Shown in pieces: positions 1-9,010 of a stretch of DNA of 55,445 nucleotides (positions are counted from its first letter, which is position 1; every line of letters begins with the position of its first letter). Origin of the DNA: an uncultured Bacilli bacterium. Its GTDB lineage: Bacteria; Bacillota_I; Bacilli_A; RF39; UBA660. The translations under genes and the position numbers were made by a program. Below the pieces are notes generated by a model, which was not told where the DNA came from, made no database searches, and was given only the letters and a program-made list of their open reading frames with translations. The stretch lies in contig CALVHX010000003.1 in NCBI GenBank assembly GCA_944329195.1, positions 1 to 55,445 of the forward strand, given 5' to 3'.

Positions 1-945
1 GTATTAAGAGAAGAGATAGAAGAGATAACGATAGCAGAAGATAATAATGTTCCAGAAGGAGTAGAGAGCGTAGATATCTCATCAAATAAAGATGGAAGTG
101 TAATGATGTGGTATGAAGACGCAGATGGAAATAATTTATATGAAGTATATATAGGAGGAATAAATGGACTAGTAAGAACTAATACTAGTGGAAGTGGATT
201 ATTTTCCTATTTAACAAATATAGAGAGTTTAGATTTAAGTAATTTAGATACATCATATATGACAAGTATGAGTTATATGTTCTATAATAGTAGTGGTCTT
301 AAAGAAATAAACTTAAGTAATTTTGATACAAGTAATGTTACGGATATGAAACAGATGTTTCGTGGATGCACTAATTTAACAAGCCTAGATTTAAGTAGCT
401 TTAATACAAGTAGTCTCACGGATGTGACGCAAATGTTTCGTGGATGTACTAATTTAACAAGTTTAGATGTAAGTAGCTTTGACACAAGTAATGTAACTAA
501 TATGGCTGGTATGTTTTATGGGTGTTCGAGTTTAACGAGTCTAGATTTAAGTAACTTTAATACGTCAAATGTTACTTCGATGGGAAGTTTTATGAACGGC
601 GGGATGTTTGAAGGGTGTAGTAGTTTAACAAGTTTAGATTTATTTAGTTTTGATACATCTAGTGTAACTAATATGGAAAGAATGTTTTCTGATTGTAGTA
701 GTTTGAAAGAGTTAGACTTGAGTAACTTTTATACAACTAGTTTATTTCAAGCGGATATGTTGTTTAGTGGCTGTAGTAGTTTAAGATTACTAGATATAAG
801 AAATTTTTCTTTTGGTACAATGGGCTATTCTCTATGGAATGGATTTAATAGCGTACCGAGTGATGCAACTATCTATGTTATAGATGATTCTACGAAGAAC
901 TGGCTAAATAGTGAGTACAATTTAACTAATGTTATAGTAGTTTGA
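1..945 (+). CDS. BspA-like DUF285 repeat surface protein, 5'-truncated by window edge
   Basis: The reading frame is open from base 1, so the start lies upstream of the window and only the C-terminal ~314 residues are visible. The protein carries about eight tandem repeats of roughly 25 residues with the pattern MFxGCxxLTSLDLSxFDTSNVTxM, typical of the DUF285 (BspA-like / lipoprotein-26) leucine-rich repeat family. These are usually secreted adhesins in host-associated Firmicutes and Mollicutes-like bacteria. The last ~40 residues leave the repeat register, and no LPxTG motif or terminal membrane segment is visible, so surface attachment would have to come from the missing N-terminus. The family is clear from the repeats; the ligand is unknown. 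Confidence 0.85.
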   Translation, partial: VLREEIEEITIAEDNNVPEGVESVDISSNKDGSVMMWYEDADGNNLYEVYIGGINGLVRTNTSGSGLFSYLTNIESLDLSNLDTSYMTSMSYMFYNSSGLKEINLSNFDTSNVTDMKQMFRGCTNLTSLDLSSFNTSSLTDVTQMFRGCTNLTSLDVSSFDTSNVTNMAGMFYGCSSLTSLDLSNFNTSNVTSMGSFMNGGMFEGCSSLTSLDLFSFDTSSVTNMERMFSDCSSLKELDLSNFYTTSLFQADMLFSGCSSLRLLDIRNFSFGTMGYSLWNGFNSVPSDATIYVIDDSTKNWLNSEYNLTNVIVV

Positions 946-1028
946 ATGTTAGTGATTTATATATGTAAGATAAATACATGGTATTTAAGAAGTAATGTGT
1001 TTATCTTTCTTTTTTATACAATGAGAGC

Positions 1029-1048
1029 TTAACAAAATAATTTTTTTA
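1029..1048 (+). repeat. 20-nt sequence repeated at 54142-54161
   Basis: This T-rich 20-mer (ttaacaaaataattttttta) occurs exactly again just upstream of the TnpB relic near the other end of the window. It may mark the left end of a related insertion-sequence relic. The low complexity of the sequence weakens the inference. Confidence 0.4.
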
Positions 1049-1078
1049 TCTTTCTATTTTTAATAAATTCAATAGTTT

Positions 1079-1375
1079 TTGATACTTCTATTGGTAACAA
1101 GCAACGAAAATCAGCTATTAATGTTAGAAATTAAAGATGTTTCTTTAACTTTTATTATCACTGGAAATAAAAAAATGCGAGATACATCATTAAGAGATTT
1201 AAAAAGACTTGTAGATAGATATCAAATAAAACTTGATGTTCCTAAATTAAGACAAATGGAGTGCTGGCAAAATTTTGATATTACTACATTATCTTTAAAT
1301 GATTATTCCATTTATTTACCTACTATAACATTAAGTGCAGTAGGAAAACTTGGTGGTAACGACAAGGCGTGGTAA
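1079..1375 (+). CDS. Doubtful ORF of 98 codons, possibly part of a mobile-element relic
   Basis: This TTG-started frame has no convincing ribosome binding site and I do not recognise the product. It is hydrophilic after a short hydrophobic start and shows no signal, membrane or metal-binding motif. It lies between a 20-mer shared with the TnpB relic near 54.15 kb and a perfect palindrome at 1374-1391. That layout suggests the interior of a decayed IS200/IS605-type element, but I cannot match the sequence to TnpB. It could equally be a gene fragment. The rest of 946-1429 shows no other coding signal. Confidence 0.25.
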   Translation: MILLLVTSNENQLLMLEIKDVSLTFIITGNKKMRDTSLRDLKRLVDRYQIKLDVPKLRQMECWQNFDITTLSLNDYSIYLPTITLSAVGKLGGNDKAW

Positions 1376-1397
1376 AACTTGTTTTACCTTTTGTTCT
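1374..1397 (+). terminator. Palindrome with T-run at end of doubtful ORF
   Basis: The sequence ggtaaaa-cttg-ttttacc followed by ttttgtt forms a 7-bp hairpin. It would work as a terminator and also resembles the subterminal hairpins of IS200/IS605 ends. A similar ggtaaa/tttacc arrangement follows the TnpB relic near 54.5 kb. Confidence 0.45.
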
Positions 1398-1429
1398 GGA
1401 TTGAATGTTTATTATTTTTTTTCTACTCA

Positions 1430-1458
1430 TTTACTTTTTGTTAAAGTAATGATATAAT
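1430..1458 (+). promoter_or_regulatory. Sigma-A-type promoter of ftsK/spoIIIE
   Basis: TTTACT (1430-1435) and TATAAT (1453-1458) are separated by 17 bases, about 30 bases upstream of the start codon at 1487. Confidence 0.6.
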
Positions 1459-1486
1459 TGGTTATAGTTATAGAAGGATTGATGTT

Positions 1487-3682
1487 ATGAGTAAAAAGAA
1501 GAAAAAGAAAGATAGTGAAAAGAAAAAATTTGAGTATAGTAATGAAGTTGTGGGTATTATTTTAATTCTTTCTGCAATTATTGGGATTGGTGGATATGGT
1601 CCTGCGGGGAATTTTATTAGATCTTTTGCTGTTTTTTTAGTTGGAAATATTTATATATTTTTATTGGTAGCGGTTCTTTGTTTAGGTGGCTATCTTATTG
1701 TAAAAAGAAAAAGTCCTAATTTTTTTAGTTTAAGATGGATTGGTTTATATATTATTGTTGTATCATTTTTGATACTTCTACATGTTAAGTATATTACAAA
1801 TAATTCACAAGAAGGGGTAAAGATAATTACTGAAACATTTAATAATTTATTATTAACTTTTAAAAGTACTGCGGCTATATCTAATAGTGGTGGTGGAATT
1901 ATAGGGGCACTATTTACATTTCTTTTTTATAGTTTATTTAGAGATGGAACAACAATTGTTGTTGTTACTATGATAGTAATAGGGGTTATTTTGCTCTTTA
2001 ATACTAGTTTGATTGAGCTTTTGAAGAAGACAAAGCTTCCTAAATTTAAGAAAAAGGAAAGAAGTGTTAAAGATGATTCTGAAGATGAAGTAGATAAACG
2101 AATTATTGTTTCTAGTTCTAAAGACATAGATAAGATTCCTGATAAGGAAATTACTGAGCCTGATATTCCGATTAAATCTATTTCTTCATCTGCTGATAGT
2201 GTAGATAGTATTTCTGAAGTTGAAAAGCCTGTTGTCAATGTTAATTATAAGTTACCGCCTCTTTCTTTACTGAAGCTTTCTAAAGGCAACAATGATAAGG
2301 AAAATGTTGAATCTGTTAAACAAAATATTGCTACTTTAGAGAAGGTTCTTATGGATTTTGATATACCTGGTAAAATAAAAGAGTGTCATATTGGACCTTC
2401 TGTAACTCAATATGAACTTGAATTGCAGGCTGGTACTAAAGTTAATAAGCTTCTATCTATTCAAAAGGAGATTGCCCTTAATTTGGCTGCTAAAGATGTA
2501 AGGATTCAGGCACCGATTCCTGGAAAGAGTACGATTGGAATTGAACTTCCAAATAAAGTAAATTCGGCTGTTTCTTTTAGAGAAGTACTTAGTAAACTGC
2601 CAGAGGTTAATGAAAAGACACTTTTGGCGGTTGGTTTGGGTAAAGATATTATGGGAATTGTCAAGTGGGCTGAAATTAATGCAACTCCGCATCTTTTGAT
2701 AGCTGGTGCGACTGGTAGCGGTAAGTCTGTCTGTATTAATTGTATAATTGCTTCGATACTTATGAGAACTAAGCCAGATGAAGTTAAGCTTGTCATGGTG
2801 GATCCAAAAAAGGTAGAGCTTTCCATGTACAATGGTGTTCCTCATCTTCTTACTCCAGTAGTTACCGATCCTAAAAAGGCTTCGATAGCTCTTAAGAATA
2901 TTGTCGCTGAGATGGAAAGAAGGTATCAGGTATTTGAAGATACTAAGTGTAAAAATATTGCTTCATATAATAAAATGTGTGAAACAAATACGGATTATCA
3001 AAAAATGCCATATATCGTTTTTATAATAGATGAGCTTGCTGATCTTATGTTAGTAGCTGCTAAAGACGTTGAAGATTCAATAATGAGAATTACGCAGATG
3101 GCAAGAGCGGCAGGTATTCACTTAATTGTTGCAACTCAAAGGCCCTCTACTGATGTAATAACTGGTGTGGTTAAAGCTAATATTCCATCGCGTATATCTT
3201 TTGCGGTGTCATCTTCTATTGATTCTAGAACAATTTTAGATCAGACAGGAGCAGAAAAACTTTTAGGTAAAGGTGATATGCTATTTAAACCGATGGGAGA
3301 AAATGTTCCTATTAGAATACAGGGGGCTTATGTAAGTGATGAAGAGTTACAAAAAATAGTTGATTTTACAATATCTCAACAGAAAGCTAATTATGATCAC
3401 TCTCTTACTGAAGAGAAAGGAGAAGGATCTGATGCTGGAAAATATGATGATGGATATGAATCAAAAGAGGAATATGATGATCCCCTCTACAATGATATAG
3501 TTGATTTTGCTATGGAATTTGGAAAGATTTCTGCTTCATTGATACAGAGAAAATATCGTATTGGTTATAATAGAGCGGCTAGAATAGTGGATCTTCTCGA
3601 AGAAAGGGGCATAATAGGTCCACAAAATGGGTCAAAGCCTAGGGAAGTATTAATAAAGAAAGATAGTAATGATGGTGAATAG
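1487..3682 (+). CDS. ftsK: FtsK/SpoIIIE-family DNA translocase
   Basis: This membrane-anchored, ATP-driven double-stranded DNA pump clears chromosomes from the division or sporulation septum. A lysine-rich start is followed by about four transmembrane helices (to ~175) and a charged linker (~180-260). The FtsK alpha/beta motor follows, with Walker A GATGSGKS at 407-414 and a Walker B segment ending in DELADLM near 515. The C-terminal ~65 residues form the winged-helix gamma domain that reads KOPS/SRS sequences (the RKYRIGYNRAARIVDLLEERG region). At 731 residues it is close to the usual SpoIIIE length. Because sporulation genes occur in this window, it may serve as SpoIIIE; the sequence alone cannot separate FtsK from SpoIIIE use. 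Confidence 0.95.
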   Translation: MSKKKKKKDSEKKKFEYSNEVVGIILILSAIIGIGGYGPAGNFIRSFAVFLVGNIYIFLLVAVLCLGGYLIVKRKSPNFFSLRWIGLYIIVVSFLILLHVKYITNNSQEGVKIITETFNNLLLTFKSTAAISNSGGGIIGALFTFLFYSLFRDGTTIVVVTMIVIGVILLFNTSLIELLKKTKLPKFKKKERSVKDDSEDEVDKRIIVSSSKDIDKIPDKEITEPDIPIKSISSSADSVDSISEVEKPVVNVNYKLPPLSLLKLSKGNNDKENVESVKQNIATLEKVLMDFDIPGKIKECHIGPSVTQYELELQAGTKVNKLLSIQKEIALNLAAKDVRIQAPIPGKSTIGIELPNKVNSAVSFREVLSKLPEVNEKTLLAVGLGKDIMGIVKWAEINATPHLLIAGATGSGKSVCINCIIASILMRTKPDEVKLVMVDPKKVELSMYNGVPHLLTPVVTDPKKASIALKNIVAEMERRYQVFEDTKCKNIASYNKMCETNTDYQKMPYIVFIIDELADLMLVAAKDVEDSIMRITQMARAAGIHLIVATQRPSTDVITGVVKANIPSRISFAVSSSIDSRTILDQTGAEKLLGKGDMLFKPMGENVPIRIQGAYVSDEELQKIVDFTISQQKANYDHSLTEEKGEGSDAGKYDDGYESKEEYDDPLYNDIVDFAMEFGKISASLIQRKYRIGYNRAARIVDLLEERGIIGPQNGSKPREVLIKKDSNDGE

Positions 3683-3745
3683 ATGTCATTATTATCTTGA
3701 ATATTAAAGTCTTTGTAATAAAGGATGATTTATTTATTCAAATGG

Positions 3746-3774
3746 TTGATATTTGAGTAAAAATATTATATAAT
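3746..3774 (+). promoter_or_regulatory. Sigma-A-type promoter of yceD-rpmF
   Basis: TTGATA (3746-3751) and a perfect TATAAT (3769-3774) are separated by exactly 17 bases, 20 bases before the yceD start. Confidence 0.7.
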
Positions 3775-3794
3775 TATTAAGCGGGTGAAATTTT

Positions 3795-4265
3795 ATGATA
3801 ATAGAATTATTTGATCTTACTAGTAAGGGGAAGAAAGTAAATATTGATGGTGATGTTAATATTTCGAAGGAACTTTTAGATGCTAGTACGATTAGAAGAT
3901 TAAATAATGTTCACTTTAAAGGTTATATTGATAAACTCATCGATGATAGTTATGTGCTAGCGGGCGTACTATCTGGTACAATGATTATTCCTGATGATAT
4001 AACATTTGAAGATTTTGAGTATAATTTTACAAGTGAAATAGAAGAAAATATTGAAGAAACAAGAATAAATTTCCAAAAAACTATTGATATTACTGAAGAT
4101 TTATGGCAAAATATTCTTGTGGAGATTCCTCTTAAAGCTGTCAATGAGAAAAATAAAAACTTGAAGCTTAAGGGTGATGGATGGAGACTAATAAGTGAGG
4201 ATGATATTACAAGTAATGAAAATAATCCTTTAAGTAGTCTTGAAGAAATGTTTAGGAAGGAGTGA
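3795..4265 (+). CDS. yceD: YceD/DUF177 family protein
   Basis: A small acidic cytoplasmic protein of 156 residues. The DUF177 family (YceD, large-subunit rRNA accumulation protein) is recognised by its length, by the conserved central [15 protein letters not shown]-like strand region, and above all by its position directly upstream of rpmF, which is the standard yceD-rpmF arrangement. The family supports 23S rRNA accumulation in plants and E. coli. The usual cysteine pair of many family members is absent. The stop codon is separated from the L32 start by only five bases, so the two are translated from one message. Confidence 0.75.
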   Translation: MIIELFDLTSKGKKVNIDGDVNISKELLDASTIRRLNNVHFKGYIDKLIDDSYVLAGVLSGTMIIPDDITFEDFEYNFTSEIEENIEETRINFQKTIDITEDLWQNILVEIPLKAVNEKNKNLKLKGDGWRLISEDDITSNENNPLSSLEEMFRKE

Positions 4266-4270
4266 AGGAT

Positions 4271-4513
4271 ATGGCAGTTCCATTTAGAAAAGTTAGTAAA
4301 ACTAGAAAAAATATGAGAAGAACTCACTATAAAATTACCGCTAATGGTCTAGTTGAGTGTACTAACTGTGGGGCTAAAATAAGACCTCATAGAGCATGTC
4401 CAGAATGTGGATTTTATAAGGGAGCAGATACTTCTAAAGAAGAAGTGGTAAAAGCTACAGAAGAAAAGAAAGTTTCTAAAAAAGAAAAAACTTCAAAAAA
4501 GGTAGAAGAGTAG
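4271..4513 (+). CDS. rpmF: 50S ribosomal protein L32 with a charged C-terminal tail
   Basis: The product begins [19 protein letters not shown], the standard L32 start. The ATG at 4271 is chosen over the in-frame GTG at 4262 because aggaaggagtgaagg precedes it at the right distance. A zinc ribbon with two CxxC pairs (CTNC and CPEC) is present. L32 is usually 57-60 residues; this one has 80, because about 25 Lys/Glu-rich residues follow the zinc ribbon. L20 in this window has a similar tail, which may be a lineage trait. The gene is co-transcribed with yceD and followed by a terminator. Confidence 0.95.
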   Translation: MAVPFRKVSKTRKNMRRTHYKITANGLVECTNCGAKIRPHRACPECGFYKGADTSKEEVVKATEEKKVSKKEKTSKKVEE

Positions 4514-4519
4514 TATAGA

Positions 4520-4550
4520 GCAGTACAACGGTGTTTTTGTGCTGTTTTTT
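4520..4550 (+). terminator. Rho-independent terminator after rpmF
   Basis: An 8-bp stem cagtacaa/ttgtgctg (one G-U pair) is followed by six T residues. Confidence 0.75.
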
Positions 4551-4590
4551 AGTAATAAGTAGAGTTATTTAAGTGTTAAGGAGAGGGAAA

Positions 4591-6585
4591 ATGGATAAGA
4601 AAAATTGGACTGGTTATCCACATATAGATAGACCATGGATGCAGTATTATAAAGAAGGTGCAGATAAAATTAGAATACCTAATATTAATTTAAAAGAATA
4701 TTTAGAAGGGAAAAATATAGGTAGAGAATCATTAATAGCGGAAAGTTATTATGGTAGAAAAACTTCTTATAGAGAATTTTTTGATGGTTGCGATCTTGCA
4801 TCGAAAGCGCTTTCACAAGTTGGTGTTAAAAAAGGGGATATGATAATGTTTTTAGTTCCTAATATCCCTGAAACTTCGAGGTTGTGGCTTGGAGCTACTC
4901 AGTTGGGAGCAATATCTGACTTTGTTGATCCAAGGCCTGATAGTATGAATATAGAAGCCAATGCAAGAAAGGTTTTGGAATTAATAAAATACGAGAAGGC
5001 AAATTATATTGTTGCATTAGATAAATGTTATTTAGGTATGTTAAAACCTATTGAAAATGAGCTTAAAGAATTGGGAATAGATACTATAATATTACTATCT
5101 GCTACTGATTCAATGAATTTGTCTGGTAAGATAGATTATTTAAAAGATGTAATAAATTATAAGAAAATAGAGAATATGCGAATTACAGATGAAGCTGTAA
5201 AATTAAATATTTACAGAACTTTATCTGATAAGCTTAAAGCGATGAAGGGGGAAAATAAGCGCCTTACAGAAGCGTTAAAATCATCGCCTTTAAGGATTAT
5301 TAAATATGCTGATTTAGTTAGAGAATGTGCAAATTCTAGGTTTGATGTGGTAAGTGAAGCGGATCTTATAAATTATATAGGTCATACTTCTGGAACTAGT
5401 GGATCTAGACCTAAACCTATTACTGCCACTAATAGAAATGGAATGTCGACCCTAGAGCAATTAATAAAGGGAAATGTCAGTTTTGAAAAGGGCGATAGAG
5501 TACTTCATGTTTTGCCATACTTTGCTCCTTTTGGTGCTTATGATAATTTTTTATTAAATCTTGCTAGTGGTTCTATTGATATATGCGTTCCAGAATTTAA
5601 AATTAGTGAATTTGGATATTTAATAAAAAAACATCTTCCAAATGTAATTGTAGGAACTCCAGCATGGCTAGCGGCTCTTCCTGGATGTGATTATCTTGAA
5701 AATATGGATCTTTCATGTATTAAAAGAATAATTTATGGAGGAGATTCTATGACAGTTGCTGATGAAGAACATTTAAATGAATGGCTAAAGAAGCATGGTA
5801 GTAAGGCTGTAGTCGAAAAGGGTCACGGAATGAGTGAATTTTTGGGTTGTGGTTCTTATGCACAAAAAAGTTATAATTCACCTGGTTCTATTGGGATACC
5901 TTTGCCAAAAACAATATATGCAATAGCTGATCCTGATAAAGAAGAATTGGTGCCATTGAAGTTTGAAGATGGTCAAGAATTTTTGGAAGGAGAATTAATA
6001 GTGTCATCTGAAGCTGTTACTCTTGGTATATTGCATGGTGAAATTATTGTTCCACGTTATAAGTTGGACGGAAAAAAATTTATAAAAACTGGTGATATTG
6101 CTCGTATGTATAGAAATGGCGAATTTTATATCATAAATAGGATGAACCGCATGTTTACTAGAGTTGATGGGTTTAAAGTAAAGCCTTATGAGATTGAAAG
6201 GGAGATACTAAAAAATCCAAAAGTGAAATATGCTTGTGTTGTTGGTTATCATGATGAGAAGAGAAGAGGGCTTATGCCAATTTGTCATGTTGTTTTAGAT
6301 AAAGTGTATAGTCAGGAAGAAGCATTAGAAATTGTTAAAGATATTGTATATAATATAATTGGCAATCCAAATATGTCCTCAAGGCAAATACCTGCTAAGT
6401 TTAAAGTAAGAGCGGAGATGCCACTTTCTAAGAATAGTAAAGTAGACTATAGAGCTTTGGAAAGGGAAGGCTTAACTGGAGAAGAAATTAATGTTGATGT
6501 TGAAGAAACAAACTTACGAGTTGGTGCTATAGAAATATATACTTCAAATATAGGTAAGGCACGCACTAGAGCAAAAAAAGATTAG
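4591..6585 (+). CDS. AMP-binding acyl-CoA synthetase-like ligase (ANL superfamily)
   Basis: An adenylate-forming enzyme of 664 residues. It would activate a carboxylic acid with ATP, most likely a fatty acid, and transfer it to CoA or another thiol. The ATP-binding P-loop reads GHTSGTSGSRPKP near 264-276, and the hinge and A8 region KTGDIARMY...NRMNRMFTRVDGFKVKP lies near 499-535. The expected catalytic lysine sits in SKNSKVDYRALE near residue 616. The ATG at 4591 follows aaggagaggg; the upstream in-frame GTG at 4573 overlaps that ribosome binding site and is rejected. The 11-base gap to the sensor-like gene suggests co-transcription. The substrate is unknown. Confidence 0.8.
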   Translation: MDKKNWTGYPHIDRPWMQYYKEGADKIRIPNINLKEYLEGKNIGRESLIAESYYGRKTSYREFFDGCDLASKALSQVGVKKGDMIMFLVPNIPETSRLWLGATQLGAISDFVDPRPDSMNIEANARKVLELIKYEKANYIVALDKCYLGMLKPIENELKELGIDTIILLSATDSMNLSGKIDYLKDVINYKKIENMRITDEAVKLNIYRTLSDKLKAMKGENKRLTEALKSSPLRIIKYADLVRECANSRFDVVSEADLINYIGHTSGTSGSRPKPITATNRNGMSTLEQLIKGNVSFEKGDRVLHVLPYFAPFGAYDNFLLNLASGSIDICVPEFKISEFGYLIKKHLPNVIVGTPAWLAALPGCDYLENMDLSCIKRIIYGGDSMTVADEEHLNEWLKKHGSKAVVEKGHGMSEFLGCGSYAQKSYNSPGSIGIPLPKTIYAIADPDKEELVPLKFEDGQEFLEGELIVSSEAVTLGILHGEIIVPRYKLDGKKFIKTGDIARMYRNGEFYIINRMNRMFTRVDGFKVKPYEIEREILKNPKVKYACVVGYHDEKRRGLMPICHVVLDKVYSQEEALEIVKDIVYNIIGNPNMSSRQIPAKFKVRAEMPLSKNSKVDYRALEREGLTGEEINVDVEETNLRVGAIEIYTSNIGKARTRAKKD

Positions 6586-6596
6586 AAGGGTGAAAA

Positions 6597-8402
6597 ATGG
6601 AAAGTATAGCTGGATTTTTATTAATAAATATATATGCTCTTTTACTTATAATAGCTACTTGTATAATATTTTTTAGTAAGCAAAGAGCTAGACAAGTAGA
6701 AGATGAGATATATAAAAATTTTCTTTTAACTAATGTGTTCATGTCTATTAGCGGATTGATTCTTGGAATATTTGTAAGTCCTGACTTTTTTAATAGATCT
6801 ATCGTTGTAATATTTAACAAGCTATACTTAATAAGTTTACTTTTATGGATATATCTTTTAACAGTATATACTGTATACATATCGTTAAAAGACAAAATAA
6901 AGAAGTATAGAAAACTGGGGAATATACTAATTGTAATAAGTGTCATACTTATTATAGTTTTGCCGATAGAAGTTAATTTAACAGAAGGCGCTTCTGCTGT
7001 TGCAACAGGTCCTAGTGTGATGATTACTTATTTAGTAGCGGGAGTAGGATTTCTGATACAAATAATATCATTATTTTTGAACTATAAAAATTTAAAAAGT
7101 AAGAAATATATACCACTTTATTTATTAATTATTTTGGGTACTTTAGTGCTCGTTATACAGATTGTAAATCCTACGCTTAATTATTTGATAAATCCTATCT
7201 TGATATTTATTGCATATATAATGTATTTTACGATAGAAAATCCTGATGCTAAGGTTCTCGAAGAAGTACATAAGGCTAAGGAAATATCAGATAATGCTAA
7301 TGAAGAGAAGGCTATATTCTTATATAACATGACTAATGAAATTAGAAGTATTACAAAAGATATAGATGACTCTGCCGATAGTATTATAAATGCAATAGGT
7401 AGTGAAAAGATAGATGTAGAGGAGATTGGTTATTCTGCGAGAGATATTAAGACAAGTACATCTAAATTTACGATGATGACTAATGAGATATTAGATATCT
7501 CTCAAGTAGATAGTACAAATATTAAAATATATAATGATAAATATAATATTAAGTTAATAATTAAAGAATTAGTTCAAAAATACAAAAGAGAATGTGAAAA
7601 TAAGAATTTAGATTTTAGAAGCAATATTGCTAGTGATGTGCCAGAGTACTTATATGGGGATAGTGTTGGATTAAAAAAGGCTTTATCTATAATATTAGAT
7701 AATAGTATAAAGTATACAAACGATGGATTTATAGAGTTTAGTGTCAATATTATAAAAAAGCGTGATGTATGCAGACTTATAATAAGTGTGGAAGACTCTG
7801 GCGTAGGAATAAAAGCAGAAGATCTGTTCAAGATATTTAGTAAGAAACAAGAGGATAGAGAAGATAATAGACATAATTTAGATAGTAACTTATACAATGC
7901 TAAAAGGTTGATAACTTTGATGAATGGTACAATAATACCGAATAGTGTATATGATAAGGGTACTACTATTAAAGTTGTCTTGGATCAGAAAATGGTCGAT
8001 ATTGATACCAGCGGACTTAATAAGTATGAAAAGGTATACGATAAGAAAAAAATATTACTAGTAGATGATAATGAATCAAGTGTAAAGATAATAAGTAAGT
8101 TATTGGATGGTACTAATATTATTTTAGATACGGTATCTTTAGGTAGTGAATGTTTAGATAAGATAAGAAACAAAGAAAAATATGATTTAATATTGCTAGA
8201 TGAAGAGATGAAGCCACTCGATGGTATTACTGTAATGAGAAAATTAAAGAGTATTAGAACATTTAATACTAATGTGATACTTCTTACCCGTAATAATAAT
8301 CACGAATATGATGAGAGTTATTTAAAATATGGATTTGTCGATTATATATTAAAACCGATAGATAAGGATAAGTTATTAGAAAAAATAAGTAAATATGTGT
8401 AG
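6597..8402 (+). CDS. Hybrid histidine-kinase-like protein with receiver domain, probable pseudokinase
   Basis: The N-terminal ~215 residues contain about seven hydrophobic helices forming a membrane sensor. A dimerisation/HATPase region (~225-460) and a C-terminal receiver domain (~485-601) follow. In the dimerisation helix the usual MSHEIR phospho-acceptor motif reads MTNEIR, so the acceptor is Asn247 instead of His. The N-box (LDNSIKYT) and G1 box (EDSGVGI) survive, but the G2 GTGLGL loop is replaced by a glycine-free stretch (HNLDSNLYNAKR). The receiver is intact: acidic pair in LVDDN, Asp535 in LLDEEM, Thr in LLTRN and Lys in LKPID. The protein probably cannot autophosphorylate and may instead scaffold or be phosphorylated by another kinase. 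The gene follows the AMP-ligase by 11 bases, with a terminator behind it. Confidence 0.8.
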   Translation: MESIAGFLLINIYALLLIIATCIIFFSKQRARQVEDEIYKNFLLTNVFMSISGLILGIFVSPDFFNRSIVVIFNKLYLISLLLWIYLLTVYTVYISLKDKIKKYRKLGNILIVISVILIIVLPIEVNLTEGASAVATGPSVMITYLVAGVGFLIQIISLFLNYKNLKSKKYIPLYLLIILGTLVLVIQIVNPTLNYLINPILIFIAYIMYFTIENPDAKVLEEVHKAKEISDNANEEKAIFLYNMTNEIRSITKDIDDSADSIINAIGSEKIDVEEIGYSARDIKTSTSKFTMMTNEILDISQVDSTNIKIYNDKYNIKLIIKELVQKYKRECENKNLDFRSNIASDVPEYLYGDSVGLKKALSIILDNSIKYTNDGFIEFSVNIIKKRDVCRLIISVEDSGVGIKAEDLFKIFSKKQEDREDNRHNLDSNLYNAKRLITLMNGTIIPNSVYDKGTTIKVVLDQKMVDIDTSGLNKYEKVYDKKKILLVDDNESSVKIISKLLDGTNIILDTVSLGSECLDKIRNKEKYDLILLDEEMKPLDGITVMRKLKSIRTFNTNVILLTRNNNHEYDESYLKYGFVDYILKPIDKDKLLEKISKYV

Positions 8403-8412
8403 AATATTTAAA

Positions 8413-8443
8413 GATCAGTCAATTAATTTTGAACTGATTTTTT
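8413..8443 (+). terminator. Rho-independent terminator after hybrid kinase gene
   Basis: The stem atcagt/actgat, extended by tcaa/ttga pairing with a bulge, is followed by six T residues. Confidence 0.65.
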
Positions 8444-8506
8444 AATATGGAATAGTATTTAAATTTATAGAAAAATATCTAGATATGTCGAAATAGTATT
8501 TTTTCC

Positions 8507-8535
8507 TTTACTTTTATATAGTTAGTTGATATACT
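8507..8535 (+). promoter_or_regulatory. Sigma-A-type promoter
   Basis: TTTACT (8507-8512) and TATACT (8530-8535) are separated by 17 bases and lie upstream of the gene starting at 8569. Confidence 0.55.
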
Positions 8536-8568
8536 TTAGATGTAATAGTAGTAATAAAGGAGAAAGTT

Positions 8569-8952
8569 ATGATAGGAGTTCATACTGTTGATATTACTAA
8601 TATAAAAAAAATACTTAAAAGTTGTCCTTATTATGATGAAATTGTTAACTATGAATTTGATTATAATGATAAGATGACAATTAATCTTATTGATTGGTAT
8701 AAGGATCTTATTTTTTCTTGTAATGGTGATGATGATAGTGATATTAAAATTATATCACAAATAGATAGATGCTTGTATTTATATATTAAAGATAATAAAT
8801 TTAAAATGGGATTGAAAAATAGAATTGATACTGAAGACGTAGAATTTAATAATGAATGGATAAGTAAATATTTAGTAGATGTTATTGTTAATTTTACAGA
8901 AGAATATGAAAATTTAAAAATCTTAGATTTTACTAGTAGCAGGTGGATATAA
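8569..8952 (+). CDS. Hypothetical protein, 127 aa
   Basis: The ATG is preceded by aaaggagaaagtt, a strong ribosome binding site, and the gene has its own promoter, so it is very likely real. The product is acidic and soluble, with no signal peptide, membrane helix or metal-binding pattern, and a mixed alpha/beta composition. I do not recognise its family. It lies between the hybrid-kinase terminator and priA; the short gap to priA contains a separate TATAAT box, so it is probably a single-gene transcript with read-through into priA possible. Confidence 0.7.
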   Translation: MIGVHTVDITNIKKILKSCPYYDEIVNYEFDYNDKMTINLIDWYKDLIFSCNGDDDSDIKIISQIDRCLYLYIKDNKFKMGLKNRIDTEDVEFNNEWISKYLVDVIVNFTEEYENLKILDFTSSRWI

Positions 8953-9010
8953 TTAAGGTATTTTAAGATCAATTTTATTTTTATGATATAATGGTTATAG
9001 GTGTTAAGTT

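Noticed and set aside
2453-2845. Overlapping - strand frames inside ftsK
   Set aside because: They are shadows of the highly conserved motor domain and have no initiation signals.
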